A DNA stretch of 64,000 bases from Demequina soli (GTDB lineage: Bacteria > Actinomycetota > Actinomycetes > Actinomycetales > Demequinaceae). The stretch spans positions 421,460-485,459 of the forward strand of contig NZ_BBLZ01000001.1 of assembly GCF_000971195.1 (NCBI RefSeq). The letters are read 5' to 3'. Under the pieces are notes generated by a model. It was not told the DNA's origin. It searched no databases and saw only the letters and a program-made list of their open reading frames with translations. Shown here one piece after another: positions 48,301-55,199 of this stretch. How positions within the stretch are numbered: position 1 is the stretch's first letter; each line of letters begins with the position of its first letter. Both the position numbers and the translations under genes were made by a program.

Positions 48301-48573
48301 GTGGCAGAGACCGGCGACATCCTCGAGGAGCTCCATGCGACGGCGTCCAAGGCGCTGGCCAGCGGCGGCCGCGATGGCGCGTCCGCGCCAGAACTGGTCG
48401 AACGGCTAGAAGCCCTCGTGTCGGCAGCCTCGGAGGCCGGCCATAGCATCGAAGAGATCGCCGTGGCCGCTCACCTGAGCTACCACCACGTTTGCGCGCT
48501 CGCGGGTGTCGCGCCACCTGAGCCAGATCGGACGTCCGACGGACGTCAGACGTGGCGACTCGACCTCGGCTGA
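48301..48573 (+). CDS. Small helix-turn-helix-like cassette protein
   Basis: 90 residues, helical and acidic. SIEEIAVAAHLSYHHVCALA (about residues 49-68) looks like a helix-turn-helix; the rest is not recognised. Start is the GTG at 48301, 7 nt after the -10 box TAGGTT (48288-48293), so the transcript is probably leaderless. It is one of two cassette genes running against the ychF direction and is followed by its own stem-loop. Confidence 0.65.
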   Translation: MAETGDILEELHATASKALASGGRDGASAPELVERLEALVSAASEAGHSIEEIAVAAHLSYHHVCALAGVAPPEPDRTSDGRQTWRLDLG

Positions 48574-48596
48574 GCGCCCCCCTGCTCGCGGTGACG

Positions 48597-48650
48597 CGCT
48601 GACATATGAGTGCCTGCATACCGCTATGTGCGGGCACTCATGTGTCAGCG
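48597..48650. terminator. Stem-loop closing cassette 2
   Basis: Imperfect inverted repeat CGCTGACATATGAGTGCC / GGGCACTCATGTGTCAGCG, with the remaining centre also partly paired (TGCATA/TATGTG). It lies 23 bp after the small HTH-like gene and before repeat R3. It would stop transcription from entering the convergent VapBC cassette. Confidence 0.65.
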
Positions 48651-48672
48651 AAGCGCCAGGCTCCGCCTAGAC

Positions 48673-48711
48673 GTTGAACCTGAACTCGACCGCGTTCCGT
48701 AGCCGAACAAT
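48673..48711 (-). repeat. Cassette repeat R3
   Basis: Differs from consensus only at the last base (T for C). Preceded by CTAGAC, giving the ychF-type end EFRFNV-TAG. The vapC stop codon begins 2 bp away. Confidence 0.9.
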
Positions 48712-48712
48712 G

Positions 48713-49111
48713 TCAGTCCGACGGCGCGATCACGTCAAGGCCCACGGCTCGGGCCGCGTCGCCGAGCCTATGGTCGTAGGTGAGAATTGCAGTGGCATTC
48801 AGCCTCATCGCCGCCTCGAGATGCAGCGCGTCGATCGTCCGGAGGTACGGCATCGGGAGGAAGCCAGCGCCGCGATACACGGCACGGTCGAGAGCAGCAA
48901 GCGCAACACCATCGAGGACGCGCGTCACGTCGGCCTGGTCAAGCCCCTCGCGAACCGCCACGCGACGCAGCTCGGTCTCGAGAAGGTCACTGGAGACGAG
49001 CGCCGAGGGAGTGCCGTCGAGCCAGTCCAATAGCGCCTCGCTCTCGGCCTGCTCTATGAGCAACGCGCCGAGCGCCGAGGTGTCGACGTAGACGACCGTG
49101 CGGGCAGTCAC
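48713..49111 (-). CDS. vapC: VapC-like PIN-domain toxin
   Basis: 132 residues from GTG, overlapping vapB by 4 bp. PIN acidic residues: D10 (VYVDTSALGALL), E45/E47 (SSDLLETELRR), D in LRTIDALHLEAA near 93, and D in LTYDHRLGDAA near 112. PIN toxins are Mg-dependent RNases that cut tRNA or rRNA. With the upstream antitoxin gene it forms cassette 3. Confidence 0.9.
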   Translation of the reverse strand: MTARTVVYVDTSALGALLIEQAESEALLDWLDGTPSALVSSDLLETELRRVAVREGLDQADVTRVLDGVALAALDRAVYRGAGFLPMPYLRTIDALHLEAAMRLNATAILTYDHRLGDAARAVGLDVIAPSD

Positions 49112-49389
49112 AGTCGGTCGCCACGGAGGTCGTCGAGGGTCGCTGCAAGGCCCCGCCGCGAGGCCTTGCGTCGGATGCCCAGCGCCGCCCAGCCGCCCTC
49201 GCGCCGAGCCGGACGAGTGATCGGCAGCGGCGGAACCAGCACATCGAGCGGCACAAGACGCCCCACCGGCACGCCACCATTGGTCAGCACGAACGAATGG
49301 CCCTCGCTCACCGCCCGGAGCACACGACCAGACTCGTTGCGCAGCTCACGCTGCGACAGACTCTCGATGGCACTCTCGGACGTCTCCAC
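49108..49389 (-). CDS. vapB: VapB/Phd-type antitoxin
   Basis: 93 residues. SQRELRNESGRVLRAVSEGH followed by FVLTNGGVPVGRLVPL is the Phd/YefM DNA-binding fold; the C-terminal part would wrap VapC. It should neutralise VapC and repress the operon. The ATG is 97 bp from repeat R4; the interval is too short for more than a promoter and operator. Confidence 0.88.
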   Translation of the reverse strand: METSESAIESLSQRELRNESGRVLRAVSEGHSFVLTNGGVPVGRLVPLDVLVPPLPITRPARREGGWAALGIRRKASRRGLAATLDDLRGDRL

Positions 49390-49485
49390 ACTTCACCGTA
49401 GCACGCGTGCTACACGAGCGACCAGGGGCCACCGCCGACCACGTCAACTCCGGACGCTCAAGCCATGGGCTGAGCGTCAGCTACA

Positions 49486-49524
49486 CATTGAACCTGAACT
49501 CGACCACGTTCCGTAGCCGAACAA
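49486..49524 (-). repeat. Cassette repeat R4
   Basis: Two differences from consensus (A at the first base, A in GACCACG). With its CTACAC flank it is identical to the resident ychF end over 29 bp, so its ychF-derived part came from this host's gene. Confidence 0.9.
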
Positions 49525-49569
49525 CGTGTGGGGGTCATCGATGAGCGACGCACGCCCCACCGTGGCCGC

Positions 49570-50805
49570 TCAGCGCCCGGCCTCTACCGCGGACGTCTGC
49601 TGCTCGTGGACCTCACTGACGGACTGCGACGGACTTGGCCGCCCGCTCGCCAGCCACCATGCCACGACCACGACGACGAGAGCGGAGAGTCCGACGAGCA
49701 ACGCCGAGGCTTGTGCACCCAAGTGTGCGATCAGCGCGCCGGCCGCCGCGGTGACCGCCGCTGAGCCGATGTTGTAGCTCGTGTTCACCCACGTGGTCGC
49801 GCTGTTCTGGCGATCGGGTGGCGCGATGCGAGGAGCGAGGAGGTACGCCACCACCATCGCCGGCGAGAGGAGCATGCCCGCGACGGACGCTGGGCTCCCG
49901 GCGAACGCGAGGCAGGCGGTAGCGCCTGCAAGGCCCACCGCAAGGACACCCAGGTGCGCTGGCGGTCCCCCCTTCACTCGCATCGTGCCGTAGGCGAGCC
50001 CGCCGAGCGCGCTTCCTACAGCGAACACCGCAAGCACGAGTCCCGCGACGGCAGGTCCGCTGAGCGCGGTGGCGGCGGGCACGTAGATGGTGACGAACCC
50101 CGCCAGACCGCCGGCGACCAGGGGGAACACGAGCAGAGGGACGAATCCACGCGCGCGCAAGGGAGAACGGCCGCGACCCGCTTCCCGGCTCTGCTCCGAC
50201 CCCATGGGGGCCACAGCACCGGACCGCGCGAAGACCACGCCTCCGATCACGATCAGGGCTGCCGGAACCAGCAGCACAGCGCCTGGCTCAAGCTTCCACA
50301 GGAGCGCGCCGGCGATGGCGGGACTCGCGAGATAGAACACCTCCTCGACCGTGGCGTCCAGGCTCAGCGCAGTCTTGAGATCTTCGTGTTCCGGCACGAG
50401 CGTGGCCCAGGCGACACGCATGGTCGGGCCAAGCGGTGGTGCGACAGCGCCCGCGAGGCCGGCCAGCACCACGACACCCGCCGCGGGAGCACCCAGGAGG
50501 GATGCAAGCGCGAGGCAGGCCAGCACGGACCCGAACAGCGCCGACATGGCGGTCAGCATCGGCCTCGGCCCAAAACGATCGATCAAGGCAGCGCGCCCCG
50601 GCGCGAGCATCCCTGCGCCCGCGCCGTACAGACCGAGCGCAGCGCCGGCCACCGCGATCGATCCCGCGGCGGCATGGGTCACATAGAAGAGGGGTAGATA
50701 CACGAACGTGTACGCGATACGCCCGATCGAGGATGTTGCGAAGGCGCGAACAGCCTGGGGGTACGCGAGCACGCGTCGATATGCGTGGACATCGAACGAA
50801 GACAA
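49570..50805 (-). CDS. MFS transporter
   Basis: 411 residues with twelve hydrophobic segments, in two groups of six. GLYGAGAGMLAPGRAALIDRFG after the second helix resembles the MFS loop 2-3 motif. It resembles drug- or metabolite-efflux proteins, but the substrate is unknown. The apparent start is TTG at 50803-50805 with AGGAA upstream. It is the single gene of the largest cassette (about 1.6 kb). Its stop lies 45 bp from R4. Confidence 0.85.
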   Translation of the reverse strand: MSSFDVHAYRRVLAYPQAVRAFATSSIGRIAYTFVYLPLFYVTHAAAGSIAVAGAALGLYGAGAGMLAPGRAALIDRFGPRPMLTAMSALFGSVLACLALASLLGAPAAGVVVLAGLAGAVAPPLGPTMRVAWATLVPEHEDLKTALSLDATVEEVFYLASPAIAGALLWKLEPGAVLLVPAALIVIGGVVFARSGAVAPMGSEQSREAGRGRSPLRARGFVPLLVFPLVAGGLAGFVTIYVPAATALSGPAVAGLVLAVFAVGSALGGLAYGTMRVKGGPPAHLGVLAVGLAGATACLAFAGSPASVAGMLLSPAMVVAYLLAPRIAPPDRQNSATTWVNTSYNIGSAAVTAAAGALIAHLGAQASALLVGLSALVVVVVAWWLASGRPSPSQSVSEVHEQQTSAVEAGR

Positions 50806-51102
50806 GAGAGGTTCCTAGCGGTTGCGGTCGGCCACTTGGGCATGACTGAGACGCCCGCCACCGTCACGCGGCGGCGGGCCGACCACTCCTAGGGCAACCG
50901 AATAGGCACGTGCGAAAGAGCACAGCCCGAACTGCGCCCGCAAGCCGCAGCGGCGATGCGGCGACGACGCACCGCGTGGCAGGCGCGCGCTCGCCGCTGG
51001 CGGGATGTCCGTCGACGCGGGAGCTCAAGGCGTGTCGCGCGCATCGAGGACCCGCGGACGCGTGCGCGACCGAGGTGCCTTAGCCAGCGACGATGCTCAG
51101 AC
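50806..51102. other. Non-coding part of cassette 4
   Basis: 297 bp between the MFS start codon and R5. No credible reading frame. GCCCGCC (50853-50859) and GGCGGGC (50873-50879) form a small hairpin about 50 bp upstream of the MFS gene; a promoter or operator role is possible. The codon-like third-position G+C bias of the neighbours is absent. Confidence 0.5.
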
Positions 51103-51141
51103 GTTGAACCTGAACTCGACCGCGTTACGTAGCCGAGCAAC
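51103..51141 (-). repeat. Cassette repeat R5
   Basis: Two differences from consensus (A in GTTACG, G in GAGCAAC). The CTCAGAC flank gives EFRFNV followed by TGA, a different stop codon from the TAG used in most copies. Confidence 0.9.
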
Positions 51142-51342
51142 CTCAAGGTCTCGACGCCGGGAAGCCGACGGCACCGCGCACCGATCCCTGTCATGCCTCA
51201 TCGTGCCGACCACCTCGAGCGGCGGCTCGCTTCCGCCCGCATGCGCCCGCGCGCGAAGCATCGGTGACGTTGCGACACGCCGCCTGCCCGGGGCCTTCCT
51301 CGGGTCGGCACGGGTCGCTGCCATCATGGGCCGATGGCGCTG
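51142..51342. other. Leader region of cassette 5
   Basis: About 200 bp between R5 and the cassette-5 gene with no recognisable gene or strong hairpin. A five-codon frame (ATG at 51326, M-G-R-W-R) ends in TGA that overlaps the chosen start codon (TGATG), but no -10 box is seen at the right distance. Confidence 0.35.
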
Positions 51343-51858
51343 ATGACCAGTTACTTCATTGCACCGTCAGCGACCGCGGCGGCGGCAGTGATCGATCACG
51401 ACGGCGGACCGTCAGCGCTGGGCGCACGTGCAGTGAAACCGCGGCGCGGGTTCCTTCGCCGCAAGCCCGCACCCGCGCTGCCGGACTCGCACGCGCAACC
51501 GTTCCCCACCGTCGACGGTCGGGGCGTCGAGCCTGTCGTGCAGATGGCGGAAGTCGAGGCCCTGCTCACCGGACGCGCCTCCGACGACCTGATCGCCGAA
51601 GACTCCATCGGGCAGGTCATCGCCGACCGTGGCAACGGCGAGCGGCTCGTCGTGAAGCTGACAGATGCGCTGTCGGGCGCGCTTGCGAATGCGACCGACG
51701 ACGACCTCAGGGAGATCGCGCGGCCCTGGGCGGCCACTGAGGAGTTCTGGGGCGAAGGTGACCCAGACGACCTTGCCGCGCTCCTGCAGAGCTTGGCGGG
51801 CCTTGCCCGCCGGGCCCGCGAGAACGGGGATTCCCTCTACTGCTGGTTGTCGCTGTAG
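51343..51858 (+). CDS. Cassette protein of unknown function
   Basis: 171 residues. The N-terminal MTSYFIAPSATAAAAVIDHD and the C-terminal ATEEFWGEGDPDDLAALLQS then LYCWLSL recall uncharacterised streptomycete proteins, but I have no family name. No signal peptide or membrane helix. An ATG at 51334 would add three residues. It runs against the ychF direction. Confidence 0.6.
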   Translation: MTSYFIAPSATAAAAVIDHDGGPSALGARAVKPRRGFLRRKPAPALPDSHAQPFPTVDGRGVEPVVQMAEVEALLTGRASDDLIAEDSIGQVIADRGNGERLVVKLTDALSGALANATDDDLREIARPWAATEEFWGEGDPDDLAALLQSLAGLARRARENGDSLYCWLSL

Positions 51859-52033
51859 CGGAACTCACACGTGGCGCGTGCGGCACGATGCTCCCGCAAG
51901 CCCGTGTTCATCGCTTCCCCGAGCCCGACGTGTCCTTCTCACCCCGCCGCCGCGGACGCTCCTGTCCGACCGCCTCGCTGGGAGCAGGCGCTGAAGGCAG
52001 CCCGCTCGCCTCGAGTCAGAACCGGAACTACAC

Positions 52034-52072
52034 GTTGAACCTGAGCTCGACCGCGTTCCGTAGCCGAACAAC
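52034..52072 (-). repeat. Cassette repeat R6
   Basis: One difference from consensus (G in CTGAGCT), which changes EFRFNV to ELRFNV in the ychF reading; the stop TAG is intact. It is preceded by GGAACTACAC, part of the upstream tandem unit. Confidence 0.9.
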
Positions 52073-52122
52073 CTCAGCCGCGAATCACCGCGCATCGGCG
52101 ACGTACACACCATGATCGGCTA

Positions 52123-52908
52123 TCAACGCCGCCAGACATATGGCGTGGTGGTGGAGACGCGTACGAGTCCCGATCGCTCAAGGATGGGTCGGGAGTACTC
52201 GGTGGAGTCGGAGTGGATCAGTGTCTTCCCCGAGGCGAGGGCCGATCGTGCCCGTGCGGCCGTCAGCGCGCGGTAGATCCCCTTGCCCCGCCATTCCTCG
52301 ACAGTCGCGCCTCCCCAGATACCGGCGAATTGTGTTCCGACAACAGGTTCGAGCCGTCCGGCGCTCACGACCTTGCCATCGAGCTCCGCGATCCAGAGTT
52401 CCATGCCATCGTCCCTGGCAAGGCGCTCAAGGATCGCATCCGCGTACGACTCGCTCACCTCGTCGCCAAACACGCGATCCTGCATCGCGCACATCTCGCG
52501 GACATCGGCCTCCGCCGTGACCGTCCGGAGCACCACGCCCGTCGGCACGTCCACATCGGCGACGAGCCGCTGGGTCTCCCCAATCATGATCGACTCGGGC
52601 TCTTGGGGAACGAAGCCGTGCGCAATCAACGTGTCGTGAAGCCCGGGCGCGCGGTCGTGGCCGCGGGCCTTCCACTCGACGCTCCGAATCGACGGATCGG
52701 ACTCGTAGAACGTACGTGCTGCGGCGACCAGGCGCACGATGCGCCGCTCGTCCGCGCCGCCCAGGTCGCGATAGGTGACGAAGCCTCGCCCGCCGGCGAA
52801 CTCGACCAAGCGCAACGGACCAAGCAAGGTCACCGCGACGGCGCTCGGAGTCTCTGCCGCTGAGCGGAGCTGTTGGTCGTACGCATTCAGCAACGCTGTC
52901 GTGTTCAT
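52123..52908 (-). CDS. GNAT family N-acetyltransferase (cassette)
   Basis: 261 residues. A mostly helical N-terminal half (NTTALLNAYDQQLRSAAETP) is followed by a second GNAT fold with GIWGGATVEEWRGKGIYRAL, where the acetyl-CoA loop reads RGKGIY, and a C-terminal SRPILERSGLVRVSTTTPYV. The arrangement resembles two-domain GNATs. Substrate unknown. The ATG at 52906-52908 lies 29 bp from R7; the frame stays open through R7 but the part upstream is not conserved. Confidence 0.8.
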   Translation of the reverse strand: MNTTALLNAYDQQLRSAAETPSAVAVTLLGPLRLVEFAGGRGFVTYRDLGGADERRIVRLVAAARTFYESDPSIRSVEWKARGHDRAPGLHDTLIAHGFVPQEPESIMIGETQRLVADVDVPTGVVLRTVTAEADVREMCAMQDRVFGDEVSESYADAILERLARDDGMELWIAELDGKVVSAGRLEPVVGTQFAGIWGGATVEEWRGKGIYRALTAARARSALASGKTLIHSDSTEYSRPILERSGLVRVSTTTPYVWRR

Positions 52909-52936
52909 CGACGCCACCATAGCCTCTTGCTCAGAC

Positions 52937-52975
52937 GTTAAATCTGAACTCCACGGCGCTCCGTAGCGGAGCAAC
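52937..52975 (-). repeat. Cassette repeat R7 (most diverged)
   Basis: Seven differences from consensus, yet the ychF reading is still EFRFNV (GAG TTC AGA TTT AAC GTC TGA): nearly all changes in the coding part are synonymous. This favours descent from another organism's ychF rather than random decay. Confidence 0.85.
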
Positions 52976-53023
52976 CTCTCGGCAAGCGGAACCCCCAGCC
53001 CTCCCGCTAGCGTGACGTGCGCA

Positions 53024-53452
53024 CTACGACAGGTCCAAGCCGACCCGTGGTGCCGCAGGCTTGACCCTGAGCCCGGGTCCCCCGCCCACCGTGCGGAGTT
53101 GCCGGCGACCGGCGAGCCGAGGACGGCGTTGAACGGTCCAGCGTCCCGCAACGAGATCCACGAGCCAGTTGCGACCCTCGTCCGTGTCGAGCCAGTCCCC
53201 TCTGAAATCGGCTAGCTCCGAGGAGCGCCATCCGCGCCCGCGAACCTCTACCCATATGAGCAACGCATCCTCGACAAAGAGGAAGACTTCGACATCCGTG
53301 CCAACCGCGCGGAAATGCAACGCAGGCATGGTCCGCGCGCCAGTGGCCGGCATCTCGCGAGCATCGATCACGACCTCCACCCCGAAGGCCGCCATCGCAC
53401 GCTCAAGGCGGCACCGAAGCCCGGCGATCACATCGGCATCTCGGGAATTCAT
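53024..53452 (-). CDS. Cassette protein of unknown function
   Basis: 142 residues, alpha/beta composition: an N-terminal helix, then strand-rich VEVFLFVEDALLIWVEVRGR, then FRGDWLDTDEGRNWLVDLVA. The C-terminal 35 residues are basic and probably disordered. No recognised family. It is a one-gene cassette whose stop lies 48 bp from R7. Confidence 0.6.
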   Translation of the reverse strand: MNSRDADVIAGLRCRLERAMAAFGVEVVIDAREMPATGARTMPALHFRAVGTDVEVFLFVEDALLIWVEVRGRGWRSSELADFRGDWLDTDEGRNWLVDLVAGRWTVQRRPRLAGRRQLRTVGGGPGLRVKPAAPRVGLDLS

Positions 53453-53610
53453 AGGCGGATCGTACTTGCGGACACGAAGCGCGCGACGCGCTCAGGCCGC
53501 GCCGACGCGCCGCGGCCTCACCCGCGCGCCGCAACGGCGTTCCACGCGGGCCACGATCACGGCATCGCCTCGTCGAATTCCGCGAGTGAGGAGCCGCTCA
53601 CACCCCAGAG

Positions 53611-53667
53611 GTTGAACCGGTACTACACATTGAACCTGAACTCGACCACGTTCCGTAGCCGAGCAAC
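53611..53667 (-). repeat. Cassette repeat R8 with upstream tandem unit
   Basis: Core 53629-53667 has three differences from consensus. An 18-bp upstream unit, GTTGAACCGGTACTACAC, precedes it. The first 23 bp of the core and the CTACAC flank are identical to the resident ychF end. Confidence 0.9.
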
Positions 53668-53684
53668 GTCTGAGCGCGAGCGGC

Positions 53685-54005
53685 TCAGACGACCTGGAGT
53701 GGCGCGATCGCCGCCAATTGTTCGCGTAGGGCACGGCGCTCAAGCCGCAGCTCGTAGTGCGACTGCAGGTTCATCCAGAACTCCGCCGTGGTGCCGAAGT
53801 ATGCGCTCAGGCGTACCGCCGTGTCGGCAGTGATCCCGCGCTTGCCGTGGACGATCTCATTGATGCGTCGCGGCGGCACACCGATGGCGATCGCGAGCTT
53901 GTTCTGCGTGATCCCGAATCCCTCGATGAAGTCCTCCATGAGGACCTCGCCCGGATGGATCGGCTGAATCAGGCCGTCGTCAGTGGTAGTCGACGAGCTC
54001 GACAT
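53685..54005 (-). CDS. higA: HigA-like XRE antitoxin
   Basis: 106 residues from the second of two adjacent ATGs (54003-54005; the other is 54006-54008). IHPGEVLMEDFIEGFGITQN and LAIAIGVPPRRINEIVHGKR form the helix-turn-helix of the HigA/VapI family; TAEFWMNLQSHYELRL is the dimerisation end. It should neutralise HigB and repress the operon. It overlaps the end of higB by about 25 bp, with the toxin gene first, as usual for higBA. Confidence 0.92.
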   Translation of the reverse strand: MSSSSTTTDDGLIQPIHPGEVLMEDFIEGFGITQNKLAIAIGVPPRRINEIVHGKRGITADTAVRLSAYFGTTAEFWMNLQSHYELRLERRALREQLAAIAPLQVV

Positions 54006-54261
54006 CATCCGCACCTCCGTCCTTCCATCGAAAGCAGATTCTCCATTGGTCATTGACACGGATGGAGTGCTGACCCGCGCGATCGCCCTTGAGAAGTTCA
54101 AGACGGTTCCCTGGCGGGATCCGAAGGTCGTCGACCTCGGCTGCAGCATGGAGCGCCTCGAGCTTCCGGAGCGCGGAACGCTGGATCCGACGATCGATGC
54201 CCTTCACGAACCGCTCGGCCCAGATCCGCTCAGCCTTCTTGTCACTGAAGGATCTGATCAC
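53980..54261 (-). CDS. higB: HigB-like RelE-superfamily mRNA interferase toxin
   Basis: 93 residues from GTG. MIRSFSDKKAERIWAERF at the N-terminus and GQHSIRVNDQWRICFRWKDG in the second half are HigB signatures (the last gives the catalytic Arg/Tyr-like face). It cleaves mRNA on the ribosome. TACGAT on the minus strand ends 6 nt before the GTG, so the transcript is leaderless. An operator-like inverted repeat lies just upstream. Confidence 0.92.
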   Translation of the reverse strand: MIRSFSDKKAERIWAERFVKGIDRRIQRSALRKLEALHAAAEVDDLRIPPGNRLELLKGDRAGQHSIRVNDQWRICFRWKDGGADDVELVDYH

Positions 54262-54272
54262 ACGAGCATCGT

Positions 54273-54289
54273 ATAACGGAGAGCGTTAT
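54273..54289. promoter_or_regulatory. higBA operator-like inverted repeat
   Basis: ATAACG (54273-54278), spacer GAGAG, CGTTAT (54284-54289). It overlaps the promoter region immediately upstream of the TACGAT -10 of higB. HigA-type antitoxins bind such short palindromes, so autoregulation is likely. Confidence 0.6.
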
Positions 54290-54300
54290 TACCGCTAGAC

Positions 54301-54339
54301 GTTAAACCTGAACTCGACCACATTCCGTCGCCGAACAAC
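54301..54339 (-). repeat. Cassette repeat R9 (adjacent to the newest cassette)
   Basis: Four differences from consensus. The ychF reading is VEFRFNV then TAG, with TTT instead of TTC for one Phe. It closes the cassette that lies directly next to ychF. Confidence 0.9.
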
Positions 54340-54372
54340 CTTTGGGTGTCCACGCCTAGGGAACTCGCTGAC

Positions 54373-55104
54373 CTACAGTCCGTCCGCGTCCACGACCCGT
54401 TCGCAAAGCTCGCGGACGATCTCGACTGCCTGCACGCGCACAGGCAAGTCTCCGATGGCCTGCAGGTAGTCGTGGGCCTCGGCGTCGAGCGTCGAAACCG
54501 CTCCGATTTGGTTCAGTGTGACGTTGCCCTCGGCAAGTGCAACCACTAAACGCAGCGCCCCGGCGAGTCTTGGGTCCTCGTTCGGAAGGACCTGAACGAC
54601 CTCGCCCAGTTCCTCGGATGTCAGACCAGCAGCAGCCGCAGCCATGGCTGCGACAAGTGCCGCTCGAACCTGCACCGGGGCTCGCAGCGTTGCGCGGGCC
54701 AGCAATGAAGCATGCGCCTCCGTAGCCCTGCGCGACTCCTCTGCCAGGTCCCGAGCAGAGACAGGCTTGGCCCCGTCAGCGAGCCACTTCGCCTGGCGCA
54801 TCGTGCGCGGCGAGTCGGGAAGAACAAACGAGTTCGCACCCGTGATCGAAGCGAGCAACAGTCCCGCTTGCGAACGCGCCGCCGGAGGACAGCACTCGTC
54901 GCACGCCATGTCAACCAAGTAGGGCACTACGACAGGGCTCACCTCATAGACCGTGCCCTGATGCCAGACCGTTCCCCACAGTTCGAACCATGCGTCACTA
55001 TCGCCGCCCCTGGCTGAGAGCAACAGCTGAGGAACTTCCGTCGCGGGCCCGTATGCGCCCTGGATATCGCCCCAGTTCAAGGCTTCGAGCCTCCCGATCT
55101 CCAT
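54373..55104 (-). CDS. HEAT-repeat-like cassette protein
   Basis: 243 residues, all helical. It begins MEIGRLEALNWGDIQGAYGP and then WHQGTVYEVSPVVVPYLVDM, the opening of a widespread but uncharacterised family of HEAT-like actinobacterial proteins. Helical pairs continue to the end. Such folds bind proteins, and an immunity or regulatory role is only inference. Start ATG at 55102-55104, 55 bp from R10. It is the cassette next to ychF. Confidence 0.7.
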   Translation of the reverse strand: MEIGRLEALNWGDIQGAYGPATEVPQLLLSARGGDSDAWFELWGTVWHQGTVYEVSPVVVPYLVDMACDECCPPAARSQAGLLLASITGANSFVLPDSPRTMRQAKWLADGAKPVSARDLAEESRRATEAHASLLARATLRAPVQVRAALVAAMAAAAAGLTSEELGEVVQVLPNEDPRLAGALRLVVALAEGNVTLNQIGAVSTLDAEAHDYLQAIGDLPVRVQAVEIVRELCERVVDADGL

Positions 55105-55158
55105 CGGCACAGCGTCTCACGCCTGCAGGCGAACGCCGCCTAGCTGTGGGAGTCGGAG

Positions 55159-55199
55159 GTTGAACGGGAACTACACATTGAACCTGAACTCGACCACGT
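55159..55199 (-). repeat. Entry site R10: the native 3' end of ychF
   Basis: The last 23 bp of the shared region (55177-55199), the stop codon 55171-55173, and the upstream tandem unit GTTGAACGGGAACTACAC (55159-55176) make up the site. Beyond 55199 the sequence continues as ychF coding sequence and no longer matches the repeats. The crossover must therefore lie inside the shared stretch. Confidence 0.85.

Larger units (their letters stand above)
47407..55199 (-). mobile_element. Integron-like cassette array built on the 3' end of ychF
   Basis: Ten related sites (nine full 39-bp repeats plus the ychF end itself) delimit nine units of about 460-1620 bp. Each unit holds one gene or one toxin-antitoxin pair. 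Read on the ychF strand the order is ychF, HEAT-like protein, HigBA, unknown, GNAT, unknown (reversed), MFS, VapBC, HTH-like (reversed), MntA-HepT. Seven of nine units point the same way as ychF, and gene ends mostly lie within about 50 bp of the following repeat, as in integron cassettes. The shared part of each site spells the ychF C-terminus. No integrase, transposase or phage gene is inside. Confidence 0.75.

Noticed and set aside
50889-51194. Minus-strand frame through R5
   Set aside because: It consists of shadow translation of the repeat and arginine-rich sequence, with no start signal or homology.
52909-53151. Longer N-terminus for the cassette GNAT
   Set aside because: The frame stays open through repeat R7, but the added 81 residues have no GNAT character and derive partly from the repeat; the ATG at 52908 begins conserved sequence.
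47407-55199. CRISPR array
   Set aside because: Repeats are 39 bp and partly palindromic, but spacing is 460-1620 bp with genes between them, and no cas gene is near.
47407-55199. Classical class 1-type integron
   Set aside because: No intI, no attI of known type, and the R box order GTTRRRY...GAACAAC does not match attC (RYYYAAC...GTTRRRY). The shared arm is ychF coding sequence.
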